Part shown: in pieces, positions 51,284 to 60,500 of the stretch
How the letters are laid out: every line of letters starts with the position of its first letter
Numbering within the stretch: position 1 is the first letter of the stretch
Source: GCA-003244245 sp036266995
GTDB taxonomy: Bacteria > Actinomycetota > Actinomycetes > Mycobacteriales > Pseudonocardiaceae
Direction of reading: 5' to 3'
NCBI GenBank assembly: GCA_036266995.1
Contig: DATAWX010000224.1
Location: 1 to 64,000 of the forward strand
DNA: 64,000 nucleotides
Program-made: the position numbers and the translations under genes
Notes under the pieces: generated by a model
Told to the model about the DNA's origin: nothing
The model's database searches: none
What the model saw: only the letters and a program-made list of their open reading frames with translations

Positions 51284-52457
51284 TCAATGCGGCCGACGTG
51301 CGTGCTGGTGTGAGATCCTGACGGCTGCTGGCACACCGCGATACCCGGTCACGGCAGCGATCAGTTCGTCGGCCCGCCACGCGTCCGATGGCACGAGGTG
51401 GTTCGCCCCGAGTGCGAGCACACCGCAGTGGGCGGCCTCGTCGGGTGGCCCGAGCCGTGCCAACACCAGCCCGAGGTCGAGGTAGGCCGTCGCCAACCGG
51501 CGGGGCTGTTTGCCTGTGCTGAACCGTGCTGCGGCGTGCCGGGCGTAGTCCTCAGCGGCTGGGTCACCGAGCCACGCCAGGGCGGTCCCGGTGTAGAGCT
51601 CGAACTTCTGGCCGTCGAAGTAGAAGTGGTGGTCGGGTGGGCGTTCGTGCGACTGCCGCTCCAGGGCGATCGCGCATCGGCGCAGGGCGGCCCGCACCGC
51701 TGAGCCGTCGCCGAGTCGGGCGGTCGCGCGGGCGGCTTGCACGGCCAACTGGGCAGCGGCGGGGCTTCCGGGCGGCGCGGCAGCTTCCCCGGCTGCGGCG
51801 AGGGTCGCGGCCCGTGGCCAGTCCTGGTCGACCAGCGCAGCCCACGTGTCGATCTCGGCAGCCCACGCGCCGATCTCGTCGTGCTCGGTCTCGCGGCTCA
51901 GTGAACCGGCGGCGTTGCGGGCGGCGCCTGCCGCTCGCCGCTGTCCCCGGTCGACGTGCAGGGTGGAGGCGAGCAGCGCCAACCATCCGGCCGCTGTGAA
52001 CAGGCGGCGCCGTTGGGTCAGGGTGGCCCGGCCGTCGAGTAGGGAGCCGACCTGTCGGGCGCTGGTGCGCACGTCGTGCAGGAGCTCGGCGGGCGGGAGG
52101 CGGGTGTAGGCCCGAGCCATCGTGTCCACGCTGGTGTCCAGCAGGTCGAGTGTGGGTCGGGGATACGTCGCTGGCTTCAGTTCGGGCGGCGAGCTCTAGC
52201 AGTTCTGTGGGCTGCCCGTTGGTTGCCCGTGGGCGGGGCTCCTGGTCTGCTGCCTGCCACGCGGCCAGTAGTGTCCCGTCAGCGTGCAGGGCGGCGTCTA
52301 GGGCATGGACGACGCCTGCGGTGGGCCAGCGGCGGCCGTGTTCGACGTGGTGTGCATAGCCTCGGTGCACGTGTGCTCGCGCTGCGAGGTCGGCAAGGCT
52401 CATGCCTGCGTCGGCGCGTCGGCGCGCGAGCTCTGCGGCGAAGTCCGCCCTTTTCAT
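51284..52457 (-). pseudogene. XRE-family regulator, broken by a frameshift
   Basis: The N-terminal part (MKRADFAAELARRRADAGMS ... HVHRGYAHHVEHGRRWP) is an XRE helix-turn-helix. It runs in one frame to about 52165. The C-terminal tetratricopeptide-like part (LDLLDTSVDTMARAYTRLPP, LLDGRATLTQRRRLF, QKFELYTGTALAWLGD) is in another frame. Removing one base from the four-base G run at 52159-52162 joins the halves into one ~390-residue regulator common in actinomycetes. The defect is a one-base insertion or an assembly error. Confidence 0.75.
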
Positions 52458-52613
52458 CCGCTACTCCCGTTGTCGCCTGAATCGCGGTCCTGATAAGAGG
52501 CGACAGTGAGAGGGTGGCATCCGTTCCGATTTGGCGCGACGGTAGCCCCGTGATCGACGATCAAGGCCCCAACGTCAGCAACCGCCGCGTGATCCACGTG
52601 AGCTGCTGCTGAG

Positions 52614-52829
52614 GTGGCGCGCCGAGTGGAGGTGCGTGACTTGACCGTGACCGAACCGTCCATCGAGGACCTGGTGCGCACGTTGTACGCGAGCAGATCC
52701 CGAGAGTTCGCGGAGAGTTCGCGCCGGCTACGTGGCGAGCTCCGCCGCGGTCACCAAGCGTACATCCGGGGTCGGCAGCGCCCGACCGCTGCGCCGGCTG
52801 CGCCGTTCGAGGTGGCCGGCCAACGATGA
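52614..52829 (+). pseudogene. Possible C-terminal remnant of an ABC-2 type ATPase
   Basis: The 71-codon frame starts VEVRDLTVTEPSIEDLVRTLYA, which resembles the C-terminal end of drug-export ABC ATPases (xDLSVxEPxIExVxRRIY). The catalytic domain is absent, and the downstream part runs antisense into gluD. A small unrelated gene cannot be excluded. The gap 52458-52613 holds nothing else. Confidence 0.3.
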
Positions 52830-53588
52830 CAACGCCGTGCACAACGTGATGTAGACCGCGCCTATCACCAGTGCGGTGGGAATGATCGGGCGTCCGAATT
52901 CGGCGAGACTCCCGAGGTACCGAGCCTCGTAGAGCAGCTCCTGGTAGGTGATGAGGAAACCCAGAGCGGTGTCTTTCAGAAGAACCACGAGCTGGCTCAC
53001 GATTGTCGGAAGCATGGCCCGGACCGCCTGGGGCAGCAGCACCGCCCGGGTCACCTGGCCCTTGCGCAGGCCCAATGCGTATGCGGCCTCGCGCTGGCCG
53101 CGCGGGACCGACATCACCCCGGCACGGAACACCTCGGCGAGCACTGAACCGTTGTAGAGCGTCAAGCTCACCACCAGTGACCAGAAGACACCCAGCGTGA
53201 GTCCGGTCTGCGGTGCCGCGTAGAACAAGAAGAAGATCATGACGACCAGCGGGATCGCCCGGCAGAACTCGACGATCGCGAACGCCGGTGTGCGCAGCCA
53301 CCAACGCTGCGACAACCGCGTGATGGCGAACAGCAAGCCGAACACCAGGGCTAGCAATGCCGCGACGACGAAGGCGCTCAGGGTGGCGCCCAGCGCCGCG
53401 ATCAGCTGCAACTGAAGATCTTTGTAGAGCAGCCATTCCCATTTCGTGCTCTCGAACTGACCGGTCGCCCAGAATCGGTAGCCGACGAAGCCGATCAGTG
53501 CGACGATGCCGACGGTGGCCAGCAGGCCGAACGCCTTGTTCCGGGCCCGGGCCCGGGGACCGGGCACGTCGTAAAGAGCCGAGGTCAT
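52728..53588 (-). CDS. gluD: Glutamate ABC transporter permease GluD
   Basis: An inner-membrane permease of 286 residues with five or more helices and the ABC coupling loop EAAYALGLRKGQVTRAVLLPQAVR. I chose the ATG at 53588, which overlaps the gluC stop by 4 bp. It forms the heteromeric channel with GluC, served by GluB and GluA. The C-terminus overlaps a short + strand frame. Confidence 0.88.
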   Translation of the reverse strand: MTSALYDVPGPRARARNKAFGLLATVGIVALIGFVGYRFWATGQFESTKWEWLLYKDLQLQLIAALGATLSAFVVAALLALVFGLLFAITRLSQRWWLRTPAFAIVEFCRAIPLVVMIFFLFYAAPQTGLTLGVFWSLVVSLTLYNGSVLAEVFRAGVMSVPRGQREAAYALGLRKGQVTRAVLLPQAVRAMLPTIVSQLVVLLKDTALGFLITYQELLYEARYLGSLAEFGRPIIPTALVIGAVYITLCTALSSLAGHLERRSRRSGRALPTPDVRLVTAAELAT

Positions 53589-54235
53589 CGGGCCACGCTC
53601 CACCGCTTCTCCAAGGCGCGCTGCGTGACCGTCAGCGGGACGACGAGGATCCCGAATCCGACCGCGATCCAGAACATGCCGATGAGCAGCGGAGCGCCAC
53701 GCTCGGACAGCGCCGGGGTGATCTGCCCTGCCTCGAGAACGGAGAAGCCGGCCGCAATCGTGGTGTTCTTCAGCAGTGAGTTGAGCACGCTGGTCATCGG
53801 TGGCACCACGGACCTGATGGCCTGCGGGACGACGACCGTGGTGAGGGTCTGGGTGAAGGTGAAGCCCAGTGCCCGGGAAGCCTCGAACTGCCCCACATCA
53901 ACGGTGTTGATGCCGGAACGCACCACCTCGCACACGAACGCCGCGGTGTACATGGCAAGGGCGAGCACGGCCCTGGTGAAAAACGAGACGTCTATCAGTT
54001 CCAGGCGGGGATAGGCAAAGGCGAAGAAAAAGAACACCAGAGTCAGCGGCGTGTTCCGAAAGACGGTGACGTACCCGGTGCCCAGGAGCTGCAATGCCGG
54101 GACCGGGCTGACCCGCATCGCGGCGAGCAGCGTTCCCAGCACGAGTGCGCCGATGCCGGCCAGAACGAAGAGCAAGATCGTGTGCAGGAATCCCGTGATG
54201 AACAGGTCACGGTTGTCGAGGAGCAGCCCGATCAC
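53585..54235 (-). CDS. gluC: Glutamate ABC transporter permease GluC
   Basis: A 216-residue His/Glu/Gln/Arg-type permease with the coupling loop EASRALGFTFTQTLTTVVVPQAIR. It lies 15 bp after gluB and overlaps gluD by 4 bp. The order gluA-gluB-gluC-gluD is that of the corynebacterial glutamate uptake operon. Confidence 0.88.
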   Translation of the reverse strand: MIGLLLDNRDLFITGFLHTILLFVLAGIGALVLGTLLAAMRVSPVPALQLLGTGYVTVFRNTPLTLVFFFFAFAYPRLELIDVSFFTRAVLALAMYTAAFVCEVVRSGINTVDVGQFEASRALGFTFTQTLTTVVVPQAIRSVVPPMTSVLNSLLKNTTIAAGFSVLEAGQITPALSERGAPLLIGMFWIAVGFGILVVPLTVTQRALEKRWSVAR

Positions 54236-54250
54236 GCAGGACTCCTACGA

Positions 54251-55138
54251 TCAGTAACGGTCGACCGCCGGAGGCGTCGCGCTTGAACCGGAGGCCCCGA
54301 GCGTGCCGTTGTAGATCTGCGTCCACGTGCCGTCCTTCGCCGCAGCTTCGAGGATGTCGTTGACCTTTGCTCGCAGGGCGTTGTCCGCGAGCGGCAGACC
54401 CACTCCGTAGGGCTCCTGGGAGAACGGTTTACCGACCACCTTGAGGTGCTGGGGATCCTGCGCCGCATAGCCCTTGAGGATGGCGTCGTCAGTGGTCACG
54501 GCATCGACCTGACCGGCGAGCAGTTGGTCGACGCACTGCGAGTAGGTTTGGAACTCGACGATCTGGTCGGTGAGTCCTTGTTGGCGGACCCGCTGGATGG
54601 GCGTCGATCCGGTGGCCGAGCAGACCCGCTTGCCCTTGAGTGTGTCCGGCCCGGTGATCGACTTGTCGTCTGCTTTGACCAGCAGTGATTGTCCGGCGAT
54701 GAAGTAGGGGCCGGCGAAGGAGATCTGCTTCTTGCGGGCATCGTTGATCGTGTAGGTACCGACGTAGTAGTCGATCTGCCCGTTGCTGATCGCCTGTTCG
54801 CGAGCTGCGGAGGGGATCGGCTTGTAGTCGATCTTGGTTTGTGGATCGAATCCGAGCTTGGCCGCGATGAGCCGGGCGATCTCGATATCGAATCCCTCGT
54901 ACCTGTTGGTCTTCGGGTTCAGGTAACCCAGCCCGGGCTGGTCGTTCTTGACCCCGATCACGACCGTGTCACGTTGGGTCATCCGCGCAAAGGTGGGCGA
55001 GCCCTGGACGATGACGTCCGTTGCCACGCTCGGCACCGGGACCTTGGCGCCGCTGGCCGTTGGGGAGGCCTCCCGACCGCAGGCGACCAGCACCAGGCTG
55101 CTCAACAGCAGGCCGACCACCACGCTGCGCAGCTTCAT
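54251..55138 (-). CDS. gluB: Glutamate-binding lipoprotein GluB
   Basis: A 295-residue solute-binding lipoprotein with a signal peptide ending in the lipobox LVAC (lipid-anchored Cys20). The amino-acid-binding fold shows TVVIGVKNDQPGLGYL, YEGFDIEIARLIAAKLGFD and VGTYTINDARKKQISFAGP. It delivers substrate to GluCD outside the membrane. It lies 52 bp after gluA. Confidence 0.9.
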   Translation of the reverse strand: MKLRSVVVGLLLSSLVLVACGREASPTASGAKVPVPSVATDVIVQGSPTFARMTQRDTVVIGVKNDQPGLGYLNPKTNRYEGFDIEIARLIAAKLGFDPQTKIDYKPIPSAAREQAISNGQIDYYVGTYTINDARKKQISFAGPYFIAGQSLLVKADDKSITGPDTLKGKRVCSATGSTPIQRVRQQGLTDQIVEFQTYSQCVDQLLAGQVDAVTTDDAILKGYAAQDPQHLKVVGKPFSQEPYGVGLPLADNALRAKVNDILEAAAKDGTWTQIYNGTLGASGSSATPPAVDRY

Positions 55139-55190
55139 CTGCCACTCCGTTCGTTGGTTCGGTTGTCAATGGGGTCAGTCACGGAGTCGG

Positions 55191-55949
55191 TCAATGGGTC
55201 AAGATCTTGCCGAGGAAGTCCTTGGCGCGCTCTGATCGTGGTGCGGTGAAGAACTGATCGGGCACCGAGTCCTCGACGATCTCACCGTCGGACATGAACA
55301 CCACCCGGTGCGCGGCGCGGCGGGCGAAGCCCATCTCGTGGGTGACCACCAGCATCGTCATGCCCTCGCGGGCCAGCGACGTCATCACGTCGAGCACCTC
55401 CTGGACCATCTCCGGATCCAGTGCCGAGGTCGGCTCATCGAAGAGCATCACCTTCGGGTGCATGGCCAGCGCGCGGGCGATCGCGGCTCGCTGCTGCTGA
55501 CCACCGGAGAGCTGCGCCGGGTACTTGTCGGCCTGATCGCTGATCCCGACCCGGGTGAGCAACTGCATGGCAGCCTCGTGCGCTTCGGGTTTGCCGATCC
55601 GGCGCACCCGCACCGGAGCGAGCTCGAGGTTTTCCGTGATCGTCTTGTGGGCGAAGAGGTTGAACTGCTGGAAGACCATGCCGACATCGGCCCGCAGCCG
55701 GGCCAGCGCCCGGCCTTCTTCGGGCAGCGGTGTTCCGTCGATCTCGATACTGCCCTCGTCGATCAGCTCCAGCCGGTTGATCGTGCGGCACAGTGTCGAC
55801 TTACCGGACCCGGACGGCCCCAGCACCACCACCACCTCGCCGCGCGCGACCTCCAGGTTGATGTCCCGAAGCACATGCAGCGACCCGAAGTGCTTGTGCA
55901 CTCCCACCATCCGGATCATCGGCGGGTCGGCTTTCGCGGGCGCGCTCAT
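55191..55949 (-). CDS. gluA: Glutamate ABC transporter ATP-binding protein GluA
   Basis: A polar amino acid-type ABC ATPase of 252 residues: Walker A GPSGSGKST, signature LSGGQQQR, Walker B VMLFDEPTSALDPE and the switch His in VTHEMGF. The ATG at 55949 is preceded by GGAGG. It heads the gluABCD operon and is divergent from miaB. Confidence 0.93.
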   Translation of the reverse strand: MSAPAKADPPMIRMVGVHKHFGSLHVLRDINLEVARGEVVVVLGPSGSGKSTLCRTINRLELIDEGSIEIDGTPLPEEGRALARLRADVGMVFQQFNLFAHKTITENLELAPVRVRRIGKPEAHEAAMQLLTRVGISDQADKYPAQLSGGQQQRAAIARALAMHPKVMLFDEPTSALDPEMVQEVLDVMTSLAREGMTMLVVTHEMGFARRAAHRVVFMSDGEIVEDSVPDQFFTAPRSERAKDFLGKILTH

Positions 55950-56073
55950 CCGATCCTCCATGGGCGGGACGTCAAGGTCATCCCTACCATGTGGGTGGTG
56001 GTACGACGAGGGTGGTTCGATAGCGGGTTCGACCCGGTCCTAGCCTGGATGGGTGAGGAAGGGTGATCGGCAG

Positions 56074-57531
56074 ATGACGGTCAGTACCGGGCAGCGCCCA
56101 CGCAGCTACCGCGTGCGTACCTACGGCTGCCAGATGAATGTGCACGACTCCGAACGGTTGGCCGGGCTGCTCGAGTCGGCCGGATATGTGCCTGCGGGGC
56201 ACGACGCTACCCCCGATGTGGTCGTTCTCAACACCTGCGCGGTGCGGGAGAACGCCGATAACCGGCTCTACGGCAATCTCGGTCAGCTGCGCCCGATCAA
56301 GCGCGAGCATCCAGGGATGCAGATCGCCGTCGGTGGCTGCCTGGCACAGAAGGACCGCGGTGAGATCATCCGGCGGGCGCCCTGGGTGGACGTGGTGTTC
56401 GGTACTCACAACATCGGCTCGCTGCCGGTGCTGCTGGAGCGGGCCCGGCACAACGACGCCGCCCAGATCGAGATCGCCGAGTCGCTGGAGGTGTTTCCCT
56501 CCGCGTTGCCGGCGAAGCGGGACTCGACGCACTCCGCGTGGGTGTCGATCTCAGTGGGTTGCAACAACACCTGCACCTTCTGCATCGTGCCCGCGCTGCG
56601 CGGCAAGGAGGTCGACCGGCGCCCCGGTGACGTCCTCGCGGAGATCAAGGTCCTGGTAGCCGAGGGCGTTGTCGAGGTGACCCTGCTGGGACAGAACGTC
56701 AACGCCTACGGCGTCGACTTCGGGGATCGGCGCGCGTTCGGTGACCTGCTCCGCGCCTGCGGGACGATCAAAGGTCTGGAGCGGGTGCGCTTCACCTCGC
56801 CGCATCCGCGGGACTTCACCACAGACGTCATCGAGGCGATGGCGGCCACTCCGAACGTCTGCCACCAGCTGCACATGCCGTTGCAGTCCGGCTCGGATGC
56901 GATCCTGGCGGCGATGCGCCGCTCCTACCGGGCGAAGCGCTACCTCAAGATCGTCGAGGAGGTGCGGGCCGCGATGCCCGACGCGGCACTGTCCACCGAC
57001 ATCATCGTCGGCTTCCCCGGTGAGACCGAGGCCGACTTCCAGGCCACCCTGGACGTGGTGGGCGAGGCGCGCTTCGCTCAAGCGTTCACCTTCCAGTATT
57101 CGCGCCGACCGGGCACTCCCGCCGCGGACATGGCTGACCAGGTGCCCAAGGCGGTCGTGCAGGACCGATATGAGCGGCTCGTCGCACTGCAGGAGAGCAT
57201 TTCCTGGGAACTCAACCGGAGCCTGGTCGCCAGCGTGGTCGAGGTGCTGGTCTCCGAGAGCGAGGGCCGCAAGGACGCGGTCACCCGGCGGATGAGTGGG
57301 CGGGCCAGAGACGGCCGGTTGGTGCACTTCGAACCGGGTGGCAAGGATATCCGGCCGGGAGATGTGGTACTCGCGGAGATCACTTATGCGGCGCCGCATC
57401 ACCTGGTGTCCGACCTGGCCTTGCGGGCGCACCGCCGGACCGCAGCGGGCGACGCGTGGACGGCCGGTCGACGTCCGACCACCCCTGGGGTGCTTCTCGG
57501 GCTACCCTCATTCTCCAGGGTGGCGATATGA
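56074..57531 (+). CDS. miaB: tRNA-2-methylthio-N6-isopentenyladenosine synthase
   Basis: A radical-SAM methylthiotransferase of 485 residues. The N-terminal domain has three cluster cysteines (YGCQMN, LNTCAVRENA, VGGCLAQ), the radical SAM motif is CNNTCTFCIVP, and a C-terminal TRAM region is present. It modifies i6A37 in tRNA, the base made by MiaA, encoded 3.5 kb downstream. I prefer the ATG at 56074 over the upstream GTG at 56053. Confidence 0.95.
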   Translation: MTVSTGQRPRSYRVRTYGCQMNVHDSERLAGLLESAGYVPAGHDATPDVVVLNTCAVRENADNRLYGNLGQLRPIKREHPGMQIAVGGCLAQKDRGEIIRRAPWVDVVFGTHNIGSLPVLLERARHNDAAQIEIAESLEVFPSALPAKRDSTHSAWVSISVGCNNTCTFCIVPALRGKEVDRRPGDVLAEIKVLVAEGVVEVTLLGQNVNAYGVDFGDRRAFGDLLRACGTIKGLERVRFTSPHPRDFTTDVIEAMAATPNVCHQLHMPLQSGSDAILAAMRRSYRAKRYLKIVEEVRAAMPDAALSTDIIVGFPGETEADFQATLDVVGEARFAQAFTFQYSRRPGTPAADMADQVPKAVVQDRYERLVALQESISWELNRSLVASVVEVLVSESEGRKDAVTRRMSGRARDGRLVHFEPGGKDIRPGDVVLAEITYAAPHHLVSDLALRAHRRTAAGDAWTAGRRPTTPGVLLGLPSFSRVAI

Positions 57532-57568
57532 TTACCGATTCACTTCTGCGTCCCGCGGAGGCGGCGAT

Positions 57569-58039
57569 ATGACCGACGATCTCAATAGCATCGCTGAGCT
57601 GCGGGCTGAGATCGACGCAGTGGAGCGCTCGGCTTTGCGCCGGGTCGACCCGGGCGCCCGCGCGGCGGTGATTTCCGGGGCGATCATGCTGCTGCTGCTG
57701 GCCGTCGCGTTGCCGTGGGTGGGCGACGCCAGCGGCTGGCACGTGCTGAGCGGCACCGCGAACCCGGTTGACAAGGTCGGACTACTGCCGCGGATGTTCG
57801 GGGGCGTAGCGCTGGCCATGGGCGTTGGTCTGTCCACGCTGGCGCTCGTCACCCGGCGCTGGGGCCTGGTCTGGGCCAGCGCATTGGGCTGCACCTATTG
57901 CGTGCTCGACGGAGTGTGGGCGATCTGGTCGCGGCAGACCGTGCACGGCGCTGGCCCCGGCATCGGGCTGGTGTTGGCCGTGTTGGCAGTGGCGGTGCTT
58001 GCCGCGCAATGGCTTCGGCTCGCCCTGTCCCGCCAGTAG
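57569..58039 (+). CDS. Rv2732c-like membrane protein
   Basis: A 156-residue protein with about four hydrophobic helices (AAVISGAIMLLLLAVALPWV, MFGGVALAMGVGLSTLALV, ASALGCTYCVLDGVWAIW, LVLAVLAVAVLAAQWL). It follows miaB as Rv2732c follows Rv2733c in mycobacteria. Function unknown. GGAGG lies before the ATG at 57569. Confidence 0.75.
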   Translation: MTDDLNSIAELRAEIDAVERSALRRVDPGARAAVISGAIMLLLLAVALPWVGDASGWHVLSGTANPVDKVGLLPRMFGGVALAMGVGLSTLALVTRRWGLVWASALGCTYCVLDGVWAIWSRQTVHGAGPGIGLVLAVLAVAVLAAQWLRLALSRQ

Positions 58040-58078
58040 CTGTCCCGCAACAGCTGGTTCCCGTCACCTGCTGGTGAC
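58038..58078. terminator. Two hairpins between convergent genes
   Basis: AGCTGT-N6-ACAGCT spans 58038-58055 and GTCACC-TGCT-GGTGAC spans 58063-58078, in the short gap between the Rv2732c-like gene and the DUF349 gene. The second overlaps the DUF349 stop codon. Neither has a T-run, so termination is a guess based on position. Confidence 0.35.
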
Positions 58079-59359
58079 AGCCCGCTCGGCGGCTGCCAAC
58101 CACTCGCGCCACTGATCAGCCTGGGCCTGCGCGGTGCTAGCTCGATGGTCATCACCAGCGGCGCGCGCTTTCGCGGCCTGTGCCTCGTACTGCTCCACTC
58201 GTTCCCGAAACTGGGCCACCCGGGCCTCGGACTCGGGGTCGATCTGCCGCCACTGCGTGTTCGTCGCCGTGCGGATCCGCTCCTCGACGGCGCGCAACCG
58301 GCCTTCGAGCTCGCGGACCCGCTCGCGCGGAACCTTGCCCACCGCTTCCCAGCGCTCCTGAATGCTCCGCAGTTGCGCCCGGGCCGCCTCGATGTCACTG
58401 GCGGGATCAATCCGTTCCGCGGCCGCGACCAGCTCCTGCTTCCGCGTCACATTGCGCTCCGACTCCGAGTCCCGACTCGAGAAGGTGGCCGACCGGTGGC
58501 TGAAGAAGCGTTCCTGGGCGGCACGGAACCGCTGCCACAAAGCATCGTCGGCTTCCTTGGGGGCACGCCCCGCCGCCTTCCACTCCGCCATCAGGGTTCG
58601 GAAGCGAGTCGCGGTGCTACCCCAGTCGGTGGAGTCGGCCAGCGCCTCGGCCTCGACGACCAGTTCCTCTTTACGACTTCGCGCCCCCATGCGCTGCCGG
58701 TCGAGTTCGGCGAAATGCGCGCCTCGTCGTCTGGCGAAGGCGTCCCGGGCCTTGGAGAAGCGGCGCCACAACGCCTCGTCGGTTTTCCGGTCTATCCCCT
58801 TGATCGTCTTCCACTCATCCAGGATGGCGCGCAGGCGGTCGCCGCCGGACTTCCACTGGGTGGACTCGGCGCCGATCTGCTCGGCCTCCTGTGCCAGTGC
58901 CTCCTTGCGGGCGGTTGCTCGCGCCCTGGCCTGCTCTCGGGCCGTCTTTGCGCTGGCCAGACAGCCCTCCGCGCGCTTCTGCAAGTGGTCCAGGAAAGCG
59001 GTGAGCCCGACGAGGTCGCCCAAGGCGGTAGGTTCGACGAGTTCGTCGCGCAAGGTTCGGACCCGGGCCAGCGCCTGCTTGGGTTCAGCTATTCCTGACG
59101 TCAACCGGGACTCGAGGAGCTCCGCTTCGGTGAGCAGGTCGTCGAAGCGGCGCGCGAAGTGAGCCAGCCCCTCCTTGGTCGTGCCGGCCTGCCACGAACC
59201 GACTGCGCGCTCACCATCAGCAGTGTGGGTGTACACCGTCCCGTCGGCGGCGATCCGCCCCCAGCGTTGCGGATCACGGCAGGCGCGCGACACGAAGGGT
59301 CGGGGACCGGATTGGGCACTGGTCTCCAGATGTTGCTCTGTCTGGTTGTCCTCGGTCAT
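58064..59359 (-). CDS. DUF349 repeat protein (Rv2731-like)
   Basis: A 431-residue, mostly helical protein built of repeated DUF349 units of about 70 residues (for example QWKSGGDRLRAILDEWKTIK and ALWRRFSKARDAFARRR, followed by DWGSTATRFRTLMAEWKAAG and ALWQRFRAAQERFFSHR). Strong coiled-coil character. The ATG at 59359 has AGGAAGG upstream. It occupies the place of mycobacterial Rv2731. Molecular role unknown. Confidence 0.88.
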   Translation of the reverse strand: MTEDNQTEQHLETSAQSGPRPFVSRACRDPQRWGRIAADGTVYTHTADGERAVGSWQAGTTKEGLAHFARRFDDLLTEAELLESRLTSGIAEPKQALARVRTLRDELVEPTALGDLVGLTAFLDHLQKRAEGCLASAKTAREQARARATARKEALAQEAEQIGAESTQWKSGGDRLRAILDEWKTIKGIDRKTDEALWRRFSKARDAFARRRGAHFAELDRQRMGARSRKEELVVEAEALADSTDWGSTATRFRTLMAEWKAAGRAPKEADDALWQRFRAAQERFFSHRSATFSSRDSESERNVTRKQELVAAAERIDPASDIEAARAQLRSIQERWEAVGKVPRERVRELEGRLRAVEERIRTATNTQWRQIDPESEARVAQFRERVEQYEAQAAKARAAGDDHRASTAQAQADQWREWLAAAERAVTSR

Positions 59360-59580
59360 GCCGGCCTTCCTCGACCTCGTGCCCGCCGCCGCGTCCTGCG
59401 GGCGCCTCGACTGCACAGGGGGCGTGCACCTCGACGGGCTTTCCCGAAACGCTCGGCCAGGTCGGCATTGAAGCAGTTCAGGCGCGCGGATAGGAGAGCA
59501 GGTGCGAAGTGGCACTAACCTGCAGCGGTGATCGTACGCGTGGCGGTGCCGCCACATCCACCGCTCCCGGTGCCGGCCGG

Positions 59581-60489
59581 ATGAATCCACGCGCCATCGC
59601 GGTGGTCGGCCCGACCGGCACCGGCAAGTCCGATCTTGCGGTCAAGCTGGCCCGAAGTCTGGGTGGCGAGGTGGTCAACGCCGACGCGATGCAGCTCTAC
59701 CGCGGCATGGACATCGGTACCGCAAAGCTGCCGCCCGCTGGGCGCTGCGGGGTGCGCCACCATCTGCTCGACGTCCTCGACGTCACTGAGTCCGCATCGG
59801 TGGCGGCCTACCAACGCGAAGCCCGTCGCATCATCGAGGAGCTACTCGCCGCGGGTGGCGTGCCGGTGCTCGCCGGCGGCTCTGGTCTGTACGTGCAGGC
59901 TGTGCTGGACGATCTGGATTTTCCGGGCACTGATCCCGAATTGCGGGCCCAACTGGAGGCCGAACTGGCGCAGCAAGGGGCGCTCGAACTGCATGACCGG
60001 CTGCATCGACTCGACCCGGTGGCGGCCGGCCGGATCCTGCCGAACAACGGGCGTCGGCTGGTGCGGGCGCTGGAGGTCATCCGGCTCACCGGGCGTCCGT
60101 TCTCCGCGGCGCTGCCACCGCCCGGCCCGCCGCGTTACCGAGCGGCGATCATCGGGTTGGATACCGAACCTGCGGTATTGGACGCGCGGGTCGACGCGCG
60201 GGTGGATCGGATGTTTGCTGACGGGCTGGTCGGGGAAGTTCACGAACTGCTGTCCCGCGGCTTACGGGACGGCCGGACGGCGTCCCGGGCACTGGGCTAC
60301 CAACAGGTCATCACCGCACTGGACACCGGCGCCGATCCGGCCTGCACCGCGGGCCCGACCGCCCAAGCGACCCGGCGCTTCATTCGCCGCCAGCGCAGCT
60401 GGTTTCGCCGCGACGGCCGGATCACCTGGCTGGACTGCCGGCACCCCGACCTGCTCGACGCCGCGCTCCGGTCGGCCGTGGACAGATAA
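59581..60489 (+). CDS. miaA: tRNA dimethylallyltransferase
   Basis: The enzyme adds the isopentenyl group to A37 of tRNA. The P-loop VVGPTGTGKSDLAVKLA is near residue 8, followed by VNADAMQLYRGMDIGTAK, PVLAGGSGLYVQAVLD and the C-terminal RRQRSWFRRD. I use the ATG at 59581, just before the P-loop strand; the upstream GTG at 59509 would add 24 unlikely residues. dapF follows after 11 bp. Confidence 0.93.
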   Translation: MNPRAIAVVGPTGTGKSDLAVKLARSLGGEVVNADAMQLYRGMDIGTAKLPPAGRCGVRHHLLDVLDVTESASVAAYQREARRIIEELLAAGGVPVLAGGSGLYVQAVLDDLDFPGTDPELRAQLEAELAQQGALELHDRLHRLDPVAAGRILPNNGRRLVRALEVIRLTGRPFSAALPPPGPPRYRAAIIGLDTEPAVLDARVDARVDRMFADGLVGEVHELLSRGLRDGRTASRALGYQQVITALDTGADPACTAGPTAQATRRFIRRQRSWFRRDGRITWLDCRHPDLLDAALRSAVDR

Positions 60490-60500
60490 GCTCAGAGCTG

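Noticed and set aside
51083..51313. Small + strand frame rich in Thr and Ala
   Set aside because: No ribosome binding site and composition typical of a shadow frame.
54689..56066. Long + strand frames across gluB and gluA
   Set aside because: The minus strand carries clear ABC transporter motifs; the + frames are GC-driven shadows.
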